From positions 112,484 through 176,483 of the forward strand of contig JAHDYR010000030.1 of NCBI GenBank assembly GCA_019828565.1: DNA of 64,000 bases, written 5' to 3'. The notes beneath the pieces are model-generated. The model saw only the letters and a list, made by a program, of their open reading frames with translations. It was not told the origin of the DNA and did not search any database. Origin of the DNA: Carpediemonas membranifera. Lineage: Eukaryota; Fornicata. The position numbers were made by a program, and so were the translations under genes. Positions 37,623 to 49,400 of this stretch are shown here, piece after piece. How positions within the stretch are numbered: position 1 is the first letter of the stretch; each line of letters opens with the position of its first letter.

Positions 37623-38490
37623 TTACTTCCTCGTGATCTGGGACAGGTCGGCGACAGCGCCACCGTGATAGGCACTGGCACCGGCGCCGCCCTTGGAGAC
37701 AGAGTCGCGGCCATCGAGGCCAAGACCGTGGCCGCCGGCGTCAAAGCTATGTAACTACCATGCGTGATAAACATACCGGTGGGCGTGGGTGCCGTGGTAA
37801 GTGCTGGGGTCCGTCAGGCGATCGAAGATGGAGCCACCCTTGACAGCGGGCTTGGCAGCCGGCTTAGCGACAGGCTTGTCTCTGGGCGACTTGCCACCAT
37901 CACGGGGCGACTTGCCGCCCTCGCGAAGGCCGGTGCGGGTGATCTGGGAGAGGTCCTTCACGTCGCCACCGTGGTAGGCTCCAGCAGCGCCGGTACCGCC
38001 CTTCGCAATGGTCTCGCGGCCCCCGAGGCCACGGCCATGACCCTCAGTGTCGAAACTGCGTAATGTGGGAATACGCGATGGTCGCATCGCATGGAACGAA
38101 CCGGTGGGCGTGCGTGCCGTGATAAGTGCTGGGATCGGTGAGGCGGTCGAAGATGGAGCCGCCCTTGGCCGGTTTAGCGGCGGACTTAGCAGCGGGCTTG
38201 TCTCTGGGAGACTTGGCGGGCCCGCGAGGGGACTTGGCGGCGGTGGGGCCCCCTTCACGGAGACCAGTGCGGGTGATCTGGGAGAGATCGCCGACAGCGC
38301 CACCGTGGTAGGCACCAGTGGCGTTGGAGCCTCCCTTAGCCACGGAGTCGCGGCCAGCGAGGCCACGGCCATGGCCATCGCCATCGAAGCTGCGTCAAAA
38401 ATTCAAGAGAAAGAGGACATACCGATGAGCGTGGGTGCCGTGGAAGGAGGATGGATCGTTCAAGCGGTCAAAGATAGACGGTTTGCTCAT
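37623..38490 (-). CDS. P25-alpha motif-repeat protein (TPPP-related), three introns
   Basis: Spliced on the minus strand: exons 38423-38490, 38102-38389, 37777-38055 and 37623-37746, giving 252 residues. Introns are 38390-38422 (33 nt), 38056-38101 (46 nt) and 37747-37776 (30 nt). Three copies of one module follow one another: SIFDRL(N/T)DPS(S/T)(F/Y)HGTHAHRF, then GHGRGLAGR-type G-x-G-x-G-x-x-G-R, then AYHGG...DLSQITRTG, with linkers rich in KSPRDKPAAK. The module matches the C-terminal part of P25-alpha/TPPP proteins (a LTD...TG-H-RF segment followed by GxGxGxxGR), which bind and bundle tubulin. All three introns fall in the Arg codon of HAHR-F. The N-terminal EF-hand-like part of full P25-alpha domains is absent. 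Confidence 0.85.
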
Positions 38491-38736
38491 GGTTTAAAGT
38501 ATTGTGTTCTGCGGTTGTTCTGATCAAGTGAGGAATTTAGCGCAATTAGTCGAATTTAAGCTTGCCATGGCACATACCAACATGATGTCACAAGGCCTCC
38601 ATAGCGCTGTCTGGACGCCCCCTGAGGTCCCTCTCTGCATGTTTTTCACCAGCCCAAAATAGCCACCTCTCACAACAACAACCCCAGCTCTCCCCCGCCA
38701 TCACACTCGCCACGAATCACACTATGTTTACTCCAC

Positions 38737-41601
38737 TCACGTCTGCCCGCTCCCGACCCGTGCGAGCAGTCTGTCAGCAATCTTGGTCGTCGTGGCGGCA
38801 GTCTCCGGGCGCGTCTTGGCCGTCCTGGGCCTCATCCGCATCGAGGGCGAGGGTGAGAGCATGGCGCTGCCCGGACTCCTGGTGCTGGGGTTGGCCAGCC
38901 CGTGGACGCTCCTCTTGAGATGGCGGACCTCGGACTTGAGGTCGAGGATGATTTCACTACTCTTCTTTCGCTCGATCGAGAGCTTGTCGAGCTGCTCTTC
39001 CAGTGTCTTGATCTTGTGCTCATACTTGACCTGCTGCTGGTTGAACTTCCGGTCGAGGTCAAACTTCATCTTGTTCAGCATCTCTGCGGACTTGATGCGA
39101 GGATCGTCGGTGCCCTCGCGCCGGAGCTTCTCCAGCTGCGCGTCGGCGGTGCGAAGGTCTCTCTTCGTTTCCCTGTGGGCCTTCTGCTCCTCAGACAGCG
39201 CCCGTTCGAAGGCGATGACCTTGTTCCTCATCGAAGAGAGCTCGTCCCTCAGCTTGTCTCTCTCCTGCCTCATCTGCATCGTCTGCACGTGGTTGTGCTC
39301 CTCGTCGGCCTTGTTCCGCTTCGACTCTGCCTGGATCTGGAGAATCTTGTCCTCGAGCACGGCAATGTCGTCCTCGTTGCCGGCAATGGTCGCCCTGAGC
39401 TGCATCACGGTCTCCTCGCTCTCTCTCAGCTGCCGGGCCGCCTCGAGAAGGTCGTGGTCGAGGTTCTCAGCAGCATTGGCCTCCGCGGCGGCAGAGGCGT
39501 TGACGACCTCGGCCTCGAGCTCGGTGATGCGCTCGCGTGCCTGCTCAGAGAGCGCGTCCATCTGCCTGATCTGTTGGTCGAGCTGGTCGACGGTCTCGAC
39601 GGCGTGGTTCTTCTCGGCCTCGGTCTCAGCGAGCTTCGTCTTGAGGCCACTGACAGTCGTCTGGGCGAAGGTCAGCAGGCGGGTCGTCTCCTGCACCTTC
39701 TCCCTCAGCTCTGCCAGCTGGGACTCGCTGCCAGCCCCCTCTGCAGCGTCCTGCTCGAGCGTCTTGCATCTTTCCTCGAGGACCTTGACCCTGTTGTCGA
39801 GCTCCGTCTTCCTCAGGAGATACTCATCAAGGGCCACCTGTCTGGAGTTCGCAGCCTCCTCCTTGACCCTGACCATCTCCTTCTCGGACTCGGCCAAGGC
39901 TGCCGTGAGCTGCTCGATCTTGGTCTCGAGCCCGCCGACCTTGTTGGTCGCCCGATCTTGGCCATCCGCCGCAGCAGCGATCTGGGCCTTCAGCTGGGCG
40001 ATCTCGTCGTCCTTGGCGGACTGCGCGGCCTCGGCCTCAGAGATCTGGCCGAGTGTCGCCTCAAGCTTGTCCGTGATCTGCTCGACTGTGTCCATCGCAG
40101 CCTGGTTGTCCTCGACGAGCCGGGCAACGTCCTCCTCCCTGCTGGCGATGGACTCGGCCAGGGCGTTGGTCTTGGCCTCCAGGGCCTCAGCAAGCTTCTG
40201 CATCTCGAGCTCCTGAGCAGCGATGGTGGCGCGGGCCTCGGTCAGCTCGGCCTGAAGGGTGGCGGCAAGGTCGCCGCTGGATGCCGAGGACGACGCCATC
40301 GCGTCCAGGCTGGCCTTGGCAGTGGACGCCTCGACCTTCATCTCCTCCAACTGGGCGGTGAGGCTCTCGATCTCGGCCCCGGCAGTTGCAAGGCGCGTCT
40401 TCTTGTCAGTGAGCTTGGCCCCAACTGTCTCTAGGGCCTCGGCGTGGGCTGTTTCGGACGCCTCCATCTCCTCCATCGTCGTCATCAGGTCGGCGCTCAA
40501 CTCATCCCGCTCCTGCTCGACCATAGCCTTGGCCTGCTCCAGCTCAGCGAGCTTGGTCTTGACGTCCTCAAGCTCAGCCTTGGCGCCATCCCGGTCGAGC
40601 GAGCACTGCTCAAGATCGGTCTTAAACTGCGACAACTCAGACGACTGTGCCGTCGAGTCAGAGTTGACCGAGTCCAGCGTGCTACGGAGGGCCTCGAGCT
40701 CGGCAGCCGTGCTCTCGAGTCGTGTTTCCGCGGACTTCTTGCCCTCCTCGGCCATTGCAAGAGAGACCCGGATCTCACCCAGCTGGGTCTCGGTCTCCTT
40801 CTCACGGTCGACAGCAGCCTTTCTCTCGTCCTCAGCGGCAGCGGCGGCCTCCTTGGCGTCAGTGAGGGAGGCCTGGAGGCGCTCGATCTCGGCGTGCAGC
40901 TGGATGACCTCCTCGGGGTCCATAGCGGTCGCAGGCTCGGTCTCGGTCTCGGTCTCAGGCACGGGTGTCTCAGGGGCGGGTTCTTCCGCGGGCTCGTCAA
41001 CAAACTCCTCGACTGAGACCTGCTCTGGGGCGGGCGACGGCTCCCCGAGCTCAGCTTCAGGCTCGGGCTCCTCCTTGGGGGACTCCACGGGCTCCTCTGG
41101 GATGGGCTCAGGGGACACGGGCCCGGCCAGAGTTGGTGCTTTGACAGTGATGGGGGTCCCCTGGTCTTTCTCGACCTCCTTGAGGTACGCCACTGCGCCA
41201 GAGAACTGGGCGTCCGTGAACTGCACGTCGACGTTGTGACGAAGCTCAGGAGTGTTGAACTTGTCGTGGGCCTGGTTGGCGAACTCGATCAAGACGTTGA
41301 CAACCTTGGGGAAGTTCTTCTTCTCGTAGAGGTCAAGGGGCTCGAAAAGTTGGTCCTTGGGGACGATCTCAGCTGCTACAGTGAGGAACTGGGTGATGTT
41401 CTCCATCTGGACGTAGGCGAACTTGCTGGGGTTAGGCGCGCACGAACCGGGCTTGATAACGTTTCCTACACGGCAAAGCATCTGCCCAGTGAGGCTCTTT
41501 GTTAGATCCTCGTCAATGTTTTCGTCTTCAGGAAACAGATCGCAGAGCCAGCGGTGAAGGGCGCTCATGTTGAGAAGATAAGCCTGGGCGAGCATTTCCA
41601 T
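38737..41601 (-). CDS. CH-domain long coiled-coil protein
   Basis: 954 residues. Residues ~10-125 form a calponin homology (CH) domain: LHRWLCDLFPE, LTGQMLCRVGNVIKPGSC, MENITQFLTVAAEIVP, LFEPLDLYEKKNFPKVVNVL, i.e. the CH pattern of W-L, LC--N--kPG, ENI--FL and DLYE-kN---V. A Pro/Glu-rich linker (~150-225) precedes a coiled coil of about 650 residues rich in Glu, Ala, Lys and Gln. The C-terminus is basic. CH domains bind actin or, in some classes, microtubules; a single N-terminal CH resembles the EB1/SCP class more than spectrin, so the filament type is open. Probably cytoskeletal. Antisense frames of 500 codons over this gene are shadows. Confidence 0.85.
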   Translation of the reverse strand: MEMLAQAYLLNMSALHRWLCDLFPEDENIDEDLTKSLTGQMLCRVGNVIKPGSCAPNPSKFAYVQMENITQFLTVAAEIVPKDQLFEPLDLYEKKNFPKVVNVLIEFANQAHDKFNTPELRHNVDVQFTDAQFSGAVAYLKEVEKDQGTPITVKAPTLAGPVSPEPIPEEPVESPKEEPEPEAELGEPSPAPEQVSVEEFVDEPAEEPAPETPVPETETETEPATAMDPEEVIQLHAEIERLQASLTDAKEAAAAAEDERKAAVDREKETETQLGEIRVSLAMAEEGKKSAETRLESTAAELEALRSTLDSVNSDSTAQSSELSQFKTDLEQCSLDRDGAKAELEDVKTKLAELEQAKAMVEQERDELSADLMTTMEEMEASETAHAEALETVGAKLTDKKTRLATAGAEIESLTAQLEEMKVEASTAKASLDAMASSSASSGDLAATLQAELTEARATIAAQELEMQKLAEALEAKTNALAESIASREEDVARLVEDNQAAMDTVEQITDKLEATLGQISEAEAAQSAKDDEIAQLKAQIAAAADGQDRATNKVGGLETKIEQLTAALAESEKEMVRVKEEAANSRQVALDEYLLRKTELDNRVKVLEERCKTLEQDAAEGAGSESQLAELREKVQETTRLLTFAQTTVSGLKTKLAETEAEKNHAVETVDQLDQQIRQMDALSEQARERITELEAEVVNASAAAEANAAENLDHDLLEAARQLRESEETVMQLRATIAGNEDDIAVLEDKILQIQAESKRNKADEEHNHVQTMQMRQERDKLRDELSSMRNKVIAFERALSEEQKAHRETKRDLRTADAQLEKLRREGTDDPRIKSAEMLNKMKFDLDRKFNQQQVKYEHKIKTLEEQLDKLSIERKKSSEIILDLKSEVRHLKRSVHGLANPSTRSPGSAMLSPSPSMRMRPRTAKTRPETAATTTKIADRLLARVGSGQT

Positions 41602-41968
41602 GCGTCCTGCGTCAGAGATCTAGTTTAAGGTTACAAACCGATCGTCGCTGCGTTCTTCTTATTGCGTTTCCTCGCCATTTCTGTCTATTTCTCGGTCGTG
41701 TTCTTCGTGGAGAAGTCGTGCAGTTTTTGCTCAGAACGCATGGGAAACAGAGTGAATTGACCCCCTAGCGTCCAGTACTAGGGTTCACCCTAGCTTCCAG
41801 CGGATTTCCCCAATTCCAGCATTTATTGGTCAAATCTGACAATTCATTATTCCACAAAGGGTCACTCCCCATCTGCCCGAACCGTGCCCTAGCCAGCAGT
41901 GGGAGCCTCGTTACAGTTGAGCCCGACGATGTTGGTTCGCAGTATATCCATCAACAACACCAACCGAC
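41602..41968. other. Divergent intergenic region
   Basis: 367 bp between the starts of the CH-domain gene (minus) and the RING gene (plus), so both promoters should lie here. An imperfect CCCTAG-type repeat (CCCTAGCGTCC, CACCCTAGCTTCC, near 41762-41800) is visible; its role is unknown. No RNA gene was recognised. Confidence 0.4.
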
Positions 41969-42751
41969 ATGTACCAATGCCCTGTATGCATGAATGACGA
42001 GAGGAGCAGGTCATCGCCACTAGTATCAACGGCGTGTGGCCATGTTTTCTGCCACGCGTGCATTGTAGAGTGGCTCCGAGCCCAAGGGACATGTCCCTGC
42101 TGCCGAGAGCCAGTGCAGATGGACGATTTGTCCCCCATATTCCTCCAACAGCAGCAGAACGCTGCTGAGCGTCTCTCCTTCACTACACCGGACCACGCTG
42201 CAGACCTGGACATCCTGGTTGCCAAGCTCGAGGGCGGCCAACCCCTCACAGAAGCCGACCTGCCTGCATTAACCGGTCTCAGAGACTCACTGGCCAGTAT
42301 TGAGATGACAGGCGTGGCCCAAGCCCACGAGGACAGGGACAAGGCCATTCGCCAGTCAGTGTCCGTCCAGAACGACATGAGAAGCCTCATGTCCAGCCTC
42401 TCAGACGAGAGTAAGAACAGACTGGCGCTGCTCAAGGATCATGTGGGGCTACAGCAGTCTTTCCTCGATGCTGAGAAGCGAGTGTTCGGACTCGAGCAGC
42501 AGCTGCTGTCGGAGAAGAGGGACATCCTCCTTTTAATGAAAGAGAACCTCACCCTCAGAGAACTCGCCAAGCAGGCTAAGGCAGAAAAGGGCGAGCTGGA
42601 GGAGCAGCTGCGTGGTATGACTGGGCGGCTTGAGGCAGCAAAGAAGGAGCAGATCGGAATCGTCACACGGAAACTCAGCGAGCTCAACATGGTGGAGGAG
42701 AGGATGAACGCCCTCATCAACAGGCTGGGGTCTCGGGACGGCAGCAGCTGA
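41969..42751 (+). CDS. RING-finger E3 with coiled coil (TRAIP-like)
   Basis: 260 residues. The RING occupies the first ~50: MYQCPVCMNDE, then STACGHVFCHACIVEWLRAQGTC and PCCREPVQ, a clean C3HC4 ligand set. After a short linker, residues ~75-255 are coiled coil (two or three helices with Leu/Lys/Glu repeats). A RING directly followed by a coiled coil is the layout of TRAIP and similar ubiquitin ligases (TRAIP acts at stalled replication forks), but TRAIP itself is larger and the resemblance is only in architecture. Probable ubiquitin ligase; substrate unknown. TGTAAA follows the stop at 42814. Confidence 0.8.
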   Translation: MYQCPVCMNDERSRSSPLVSTACGHVFCHACIVEWLRAQGTCPCCREPVQMDDLSPIFLQQQQNAAERLSFTTPDHAADLDILVAKLEGGQPLTEADLPALTGLRDSLASIEMTGVAQAHEDRDKAIRQSVSVQNDMRSLMSSLSDESKNRLALLKDHVGLQQSFLDAEKRVFGLEQQLLSEKRDILLLMKENLTLRELAKQAKAEKGELEEQLRGMTGRLEAAKKEQIGIVTRKLSELNMVEERMNALINRLGSRDGSS

Positions 42752-42931
42752 GGTGACGGGCGTCCACGGTTGTCTCAAAAGTGATCCGTCGGTCGGTCGT
42801 CACCGATGTAGACTGTAAATGTGTACCAGTGAGACGGGATTACAGTGCTTTATAGACGCTCATTTTCCTTGGATCGGCTGAACCGGCCGTTTTGATTCTC
42901 CCGCAGTTTAAGGTTAAGGCGAGACCAAACA

Positions 42932-45900
42932 ATGAGCCAGGAACTCTCTGTTTACGACTACTTCGATTCCGAGCCGAATGTTGGTATTCTTGAAGGTCAC
43001 CAGAGCGTTCTGATCCTCGTCGAGAAGAAGCATCCTCTTCTGAAGGCCCCTAAGCGTCCGAAACACGTCGTAGTCTCCGACGATCCTACTCTTGGCATCA
43101 TGATGCGCTTTACTGGCAAGCTTATCGTGACTACCGATGCTTTCCTCAAAGGTACGCGCCTTTCTCCCGCTCCCCTCACCCAGTGCTCTCCCCCGCTGTC
43201 ATGGCCAACATGCAGATGTTCGAGAAGGTCAAGACCATCGTCACCGCTTCCTCTGAGCCCGTGGAAGACGATGAGCCCGAAACTGAGGACGACGCGGACT
43301 TCTTTGACGACAAGTCCGTTTCCCGCCCCTGCGATCGCGTTGAAGGCACCTTCGACGAGCTCGCCCGCTGTGCCAAGAACATCGACGTCATCCGCAGCCG
43401 TCTGATCGCCCTGCCCGTCTCTGCCATCCTCGAGCACGCCCTTCAGTGCCGCATGGAGACGCTACCCGAGGCCCCCATGGACAAGAGGTTTAAGGCAATG
43501 CAGCACAACAGCATCAACAACGTGTTCAAGGGCCTTGCTAACTCCACGATCGGCGCTGTTGGTAAGAACGTCATTGACAACCGCAAGTTCGCCATCAAGG
43601 GCGTCCAAGTCGATCGGACACGGATGTCCAGAGAACGCCAGAGACGCGAGGAGGACATCTCCAGCGCCTGCATCGGCATTGTCGACGACCACGCGGTCAA
43701 CCCTGCTGTCAACGACGGTAACCGCGACTTTGTATCCGTCTCGACACGCTTCACACTTCCCAAGAACCAGCTGCGGGTGTCCTCCCGCCACACCTCCTTC
43801 GTGCTCGTCCGGGTCGACGATTACAACCCTCAGACGGGCGAGGCGACCCTCCCCAAGCGCCTGAGGCCCATGTGGAACACGAAGTTTACTAGACTCGGAT
43901 ACACGGAGAAGATGCGCCAACTCATGGACGCCATCGCCGCAATGGAGCGTTCCGACCCCGGCAGCGTCCGTTTCGGCCAGTCCGTGCCCCAAGACAGTGA
44001 GGACAGCGACGAGGCGGCCATCTTCCTCAACTCAAGCTCGCTCCCCATCAACGCCGTGGATATCTCAGTCCACCAGGCTATCGTGCCCGCTGGAGCCGAC
44101 CTGGCCAAGTTCGACGACCACAGCACGCACCCCCTGAAGTTCAAGGAGGCGTGGATGATCATCCCCATATTCATGGCCCTCACCGACCTCATGGAAGTTG
44201 TCCGTCTCGGGAAGCCCGACATCGTCGCCCCCTTTAAGGCTGACTACCTCGGCAAGGACCGTGAGAACTACCCCGACGTCAAGCTGCCCCCCCGCTCAAT
44301 CCCTGCCGAACCCGTCGACAGTATCAAGGCCATGTTCGCCAACGCCTTCCCTCAGCCCAACACCGAGCAGCTCCTCGCGGCCAGCAGGGCCGGTATGCAG
44401 GGCATTTCTGTCGTATCCGGCGGTGCGGCGACCGGCAAGCCCCGCGCTGTGCTCTCGATGGTCAGCAAGCTCCTGGCAGACACAAAGGCCAAGCAGGACC
44501 GCGTCCTCGTCCTCGGCCCCAACATGGCAGCCATCAAGGAGCTCCTCGACGAGTTGTTCAACGCCCCCCTCCGTAACCCCCAGGGCGATGTCCTCCGCGT
44601 CGGTGCCGACTACAGCCTTAGCCTGCTCGGTCGGGCGACAGCGATCGACACCTCCCACGCCTACTCCTGCCGCTCCTCTGTGGAGTACCGCCGGCTCGTC
44701 CTCTCTATGCTCCAGGGTATGAACAGTGGCCGCATGCCCAGGGGCGACTCCTCTTTCATCCTGGGCTCACCGCCGCCTCTTTCCGTCTTCATGGAGGCCA
44801 ACAGGAAGGAGAAGGTCGATGAGATCATATCCCTTGGCCGCCGTGCTGCACTTGTCACTGACTGGTATCCTAGCATGCCCGACGAGGTCAAGGCATCCCA
44901 TGAGGTGCAGCACAGAGTTGTCTGCGTCCTTCTCGATCTCATGAAGTCATTCTGGCAGAACGCTGATGCCGTCATCCGGTCTATTCCGGTGTCAGATTTC
45001 ACCATCGCCCACGGTGTATGGCCGTCGTCGGGCGGCATCAAGTTCGCCACGAGCATCGCCAACACGTGCCACCGGTACGCTGACCTATTCGGCCAAGCCT
45101 CGTACCTCATCTCAGACGGCGGTAAGACGCCGCTTTTCGCACTCTCCAAGCTCGCCCAGGCCCTGGCCGAGTCCGACGCCATGAACATGAGAGCGTGGTC
45201 CAGCCGCCTCAGCCCGATGAGGATCAAGCAGGTGCTGTCTGACGGCGCCGACCTCGTTCTGAGCACGCCATCCATGGGCCTCAGTCCCCAGGCACTCAGA
45301 GCGATGAACGTGCGCCACGTCATCGTGCTCAGAGCCGAGCTCTTCACGGAGACGTCCATCCTCACGCTCCTCGACGCCCGGGCTCATCGGCCCAAGCGTT
45401 CTGAGCGGAACGCCACGCCTCTCAGCAGCGTGACCCTCGTCGGCGACAAGACCATGGCGGCCCGCAACCCCTTCATCCCGGACATCCTGACCAGAGCCGT
45501 CTGGGCGGACACACCCGTCACCTTCCTTAACCTGCAGTACAGGATGACGCCCATGATCGCTGACCTGCTCAACTCTACCGTCTACCGCAAGACGCCGCTG
45601 CACTCTGACCTCGCATACACTGTGAACAACAGCGTCAGAGAGGAGATCGCAAAGAACATGAAGACGAACTGGCCCCAGGGGCTCGGGCCCCACACCTTCC
45701 CCGGTGTCATCTGCCTCAACGTGCCCCGCTCCGAGGGCGCTGAGGAGCACGTCATCGGCAAGACGTACTGCCGCAAGGCCGAGCTGCCCCCCACGCTCGA
45801 CCTCGTCAAGTGGTACTTCGCCATGAGCCCCAACAACAGCACCGTGTGCGTCTGGACACCGCACACCGCTCAGGCTGACGACATCAGGGACGCCATCGGC

Positions 45901-46326
45901 AGCAACGCCGAGTTCGAGGCCATCCCCGACGCCGGAAACCGTATCACCGTGCTCTCGGGCAACGAGATCTTCACCAGGGGCGGCGTCTTTGATTTCATGG
46001 TGATGTCTATGGTCCGGTCCAACGACAAGCTCCAGCACGACGGCAGCATGACCACCCCCGCCAGAGTGTCGGCACTCACCAGTGCCAGGAACGGTGTGGC
46101 TTTTGTCATGGACACTGAGACGTTCAGGGGCGACCAGAGCGGTATCATGCAGTATCTCAAGACCAATGGGCTCATCTTTAGATACAAGACCGACCTGCCC
46201 AAGGATGGGCTTCCCTCCGCTAAGAAGTGGATGGCGAGCGGTGCTGGTGACCTCGGGCTGTTTGACGGTGACGTCGATGAGTTTGACCTCGAGGACAACA
46301 ACGTCGGCTTCGAAGACTTCTTCTAA
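42932..46326 (+). CDS. UPF1-type SF1 helicase homolog, motifs degenerate
   Basis: Exon 1 42932-43151, intron 43152-43183 (GTACGCGCC...CTCACCCAG, 32 nt), exon 2 43184-46326; 1120 residues. The N-terminus is acidic. The C-terminal half has the order of a UPF1/SEN1-class helicase core, but key residues are changed. The P-loop GGAATGKPR (about 486-494) keeps GK but has Pro for the catalytic Thr/Ser. Walker B is VIVLRAELFTE (about 785) where DEA is expected. Motif III is LVGDKT (826) with no Gln. LQYRMTPMIADL (858) is intact. The arginine finger segment ALTSARNG (1037) has Ser where Arg is expected. Probable non-hydrolysing pseudo-helicase with a binding or scaffold role; the exact subfamily (UPF1, SEN1, AQR) was not determined. 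Confidence 0.85.
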
Positions 46327-46411
46327 GCCGGCTACTGTTCAATGTGGGTTGTAAATGATTGAAAATAACATGTTTACGTGTCTGAGTAATCTGATATGTA
46401 CACCATAACTC

Positions 46412-49400
46412 TCACCGGCTTCCCCTTGTCGCCGGCCACGAGCTTAGCGGCGTCCGGTCAGCTGCTGGAGCTGACATCAGCGGACTGTTCACCGTCGTTG
46501 CAAACATCGCCGCCGCCTCTCTCACGGAGGCGGGCATGCCCTTGACAGTGTCCAGGAGGGAGTCGGTGACGGTCTTAGGGGTCTCAGCGGGAGTCTGGTA
46601 TCGACTCTTGGTCATGTTCCGTCGTCTCGGGGCAGTAAGAGGCTTAGGCCGGTGGATCTCAGGCATATTATCGTCCTCCGGGTCAGAGCCGAAGTCGGAG
46701 TCGAGCTTCATGGCCAGCAGTTTAGCCTTGAGTTCGGGCGACTCGTGGAAGTTGGCAAGAGCAGCCTCGACGTTCCTCTCGCTTTGGGCCTGCTGGGCGG
46801 TCCTGTCAGGCACGAACTGCCAAGGGATACGCTGGGTCAAGTCCGGCGCCTGGAGGGTGGGAGGCTTCTTGGCCTGTCTCAGTTGGGCATCAACTCCTGT
46901 GAGGGCGAATACGTTCTTCAGGTTGTTCGCTCCATTCACCGGAGCAACCTGGTCGAGAGTCTTGGCCGCACTCTCGAGCACCTCCTCGTCGACCGCCTCG
47001 CCATTCATAGCGGCGCTGACAGTGGCCTGCGCCGCGTCTCTCGCTTGCTTTGTCGTCTCCTCGGTCTTGTCCGACTTCCTCCCCAGCGTCGTCAGTACCA
47101 CGGCCCGCCTCAGCGCGGCCTTGCGCTTCTTCCTCTTCTCCTGGTCCGCGGTGATCCTTGTTACGATCTCCTGGTGTCTCCGCTCGGCCTCTGCCTCGTG
47201 GTCGAGCAGGGCAAGTCGGTCAGGGGTCACGCCCTGCTGCAGGGCTGCCAGTAGCTGCCCGTCTCTGGTCCACACCAGGGCGTTGCCGTCGAGGGAGGCC
47301 GTCACCAGCGATGGCGGGGCAGGGATCATGCTGACACTCACTGCGGCGTCGTTGTGCCCCTTCCACCGCCTCTTGACGCTGATCAGGTTGGTCCTGCCGC
47401 CCGGCACCCTGCTCATCAGCTCCTTCCCGGGGAAACTCGCCTTCAGCGGAGGATGTGTCTGCCGGTCGAGGCGAGAGTATCCGACGGGGCTCAGGCCGAG
47501 GTCCTCGAAGAAGGCGAGGAGGTCGTACGCCGTGATGCACCCCTCGTCATCGACTGTGAACAGCAGCCGGTCATCAGGCTCGAAGGCCGCGGACAGCACG
47601 CACGAGAGCCTGTGCCCCTCGCCCGCCCCCTCCAGCATGAGGGAGAAGGGCGTGTTGGCCCTCGTCCTCTTGGTGAGTCGGCTCTGTGACCGGCGTCTGA
47701 CGCCTGCGGGCGAGTCCATCGCCATCCTCTTGAGCATGGCTGACTGGCGATCCTCGTTAGGGTCCTCTGGCAGCAGGTTGCACGCCATCTCGGGTCTACC
47801 GTGCTTGAAACATGCCAGCAGCTGCAGTGCAATGGGACAGGGCCGCATGGACCAGAGACAGATGTAGCCGACTGAGTCAAAGGTCGCCAGGACGGGGTAG
47901 GGATCTAGGAATGTGCAGGCGGTGATGTCACTGTGCAGGGAGTCGAGGTGGTGGACAACGCCCTCTAAGCTGCCCGCCTCGAGGTCGGTCACCTTGATGA
48001 ACCCAGTGCTGTCGCCGGACACGAGGAGAGAGACGTTGGTAGTGACCGCCACTGCTGTAACCTCGGCCACCGGGCGGTCCGGGATGGAGGGGACCACCGT
48101 GTCAAGCCGCCTTACGATGCTGTTCGCCCCGTCGGTCGAGTCGTCGTCATAAATGTGGACGGTCCCATCCCATGATGACGAGATCACCCACACGCGGCGA
48201 CCAAGGTCTGTTCTCAGCTCGGCATAGTGTATAGAGCTGACCTCGGCGCCGTGCTTGGGGGTGAACTCCTTCATGAATGCTCCCGTGTTGAAGTTGTACA
48301 CGGACACACGCCCGCTGCCGTCGCCCAGGATAATCTTCCGCTCCCTCTCGTCCAAGCAGAGGCAGTTGAGTGGTGTTCCGTGGTCCAGCGTCCTATGTTG
48401 AACACCGCCCGCCCCGTCCCAGAACTTCACACGCTGACCCGACCAGGCGCACATGGAGGTCGCAACGGTGCTGTAGAGAGCGCCTGAGACGCCTCGGGAG
48501 TCTGCCCGCCACGGGTCGGCGGTCGAGTCGCTCGTGAGCGTCATCAGTCCACGTGTGGTCGCGAGTACGATACGGTACTGACCGCTGATGAATGTCGCGT
48601 GCAACACAGTGGTTCCAGCGGGCAAGTGCAGTGTCTGTACAACTTCTGACTGCACGGTGTCCCAGATCTTGACGACTCCCTTCGAGTCGAATGTCGCGAT
48701 CTGTCTGGTGCTGAGCGACAGGCTATGCGTGACACTGTTGTGGTGTCCATTTGTCTGCAGGCTGCTCGGCTTGACCCCCGTCCCTTGGTTGAGGTCCCAC
48801 ACCCTCGGCTTGGGGTCATTGCCCGTGGACACGAGCACGCCTGGTCTGTGGGTGATCACCGACGTGATTCCTCTCGCATGGTGTGAAGAGAGGCGCTGCA
48901 TGGGCTCAGGCCCCATGAAGGCGTCCGCGAGGGTGGGGATGTGGGACGTCCGAGAGTTGTTCTTCGTGAGGTTGTGTAGATGGCCGGCGATGACGTTGGC
49001 CGTGCCAGCCGCGCTCCCAGTCACTGCACACTGTAGTGTTGGCAGCCACGTGATGCAGGTGATGGGGAGCTGGTGGTACTGCTTCAGGTACACACACTCG
49101 AAGTGCACCGAGCATATGAACTTCTGGAACACCGGGGGCAGGTTCTCTTTGAAATATGGGACATGAGCCTCGGGGACTGGACCCTCCGCTAGTTTGAAGC
49201 AGTAGAGGAAGCCCTCTGCCGTGCCGACATACAGTGTGGCGGGCGAGGAGACCCAGCAGGCCGTGACAGGTGTGTGGGCGAGGTAGAAGGCGGACTCAAA
49301 GGAGTATGTGTCCCTTGACCATATCACCATCGAATGATCGTCGGCCCCGATCGTGATGATGCATCGCTCGGGGTGGGCCACCTCTGCAAACACGATACGG

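Noticed and set aside
37764-38523. Plus-strand frames across the P25-alpha locus
   Set aside because: The minus strand gives three module repeats with three correctly phased introns; the plus frames are Ala/Gly/Val-rich shadows.
38783-40434. Plus-strand frames of about 480-510 codons opposite the CH-domain coiled coil
   Set aside because: They mirror a Glu/Ala/Gln-rich coiled coil and consist of Leu/Ser/Val-rich low complexity with no motif.
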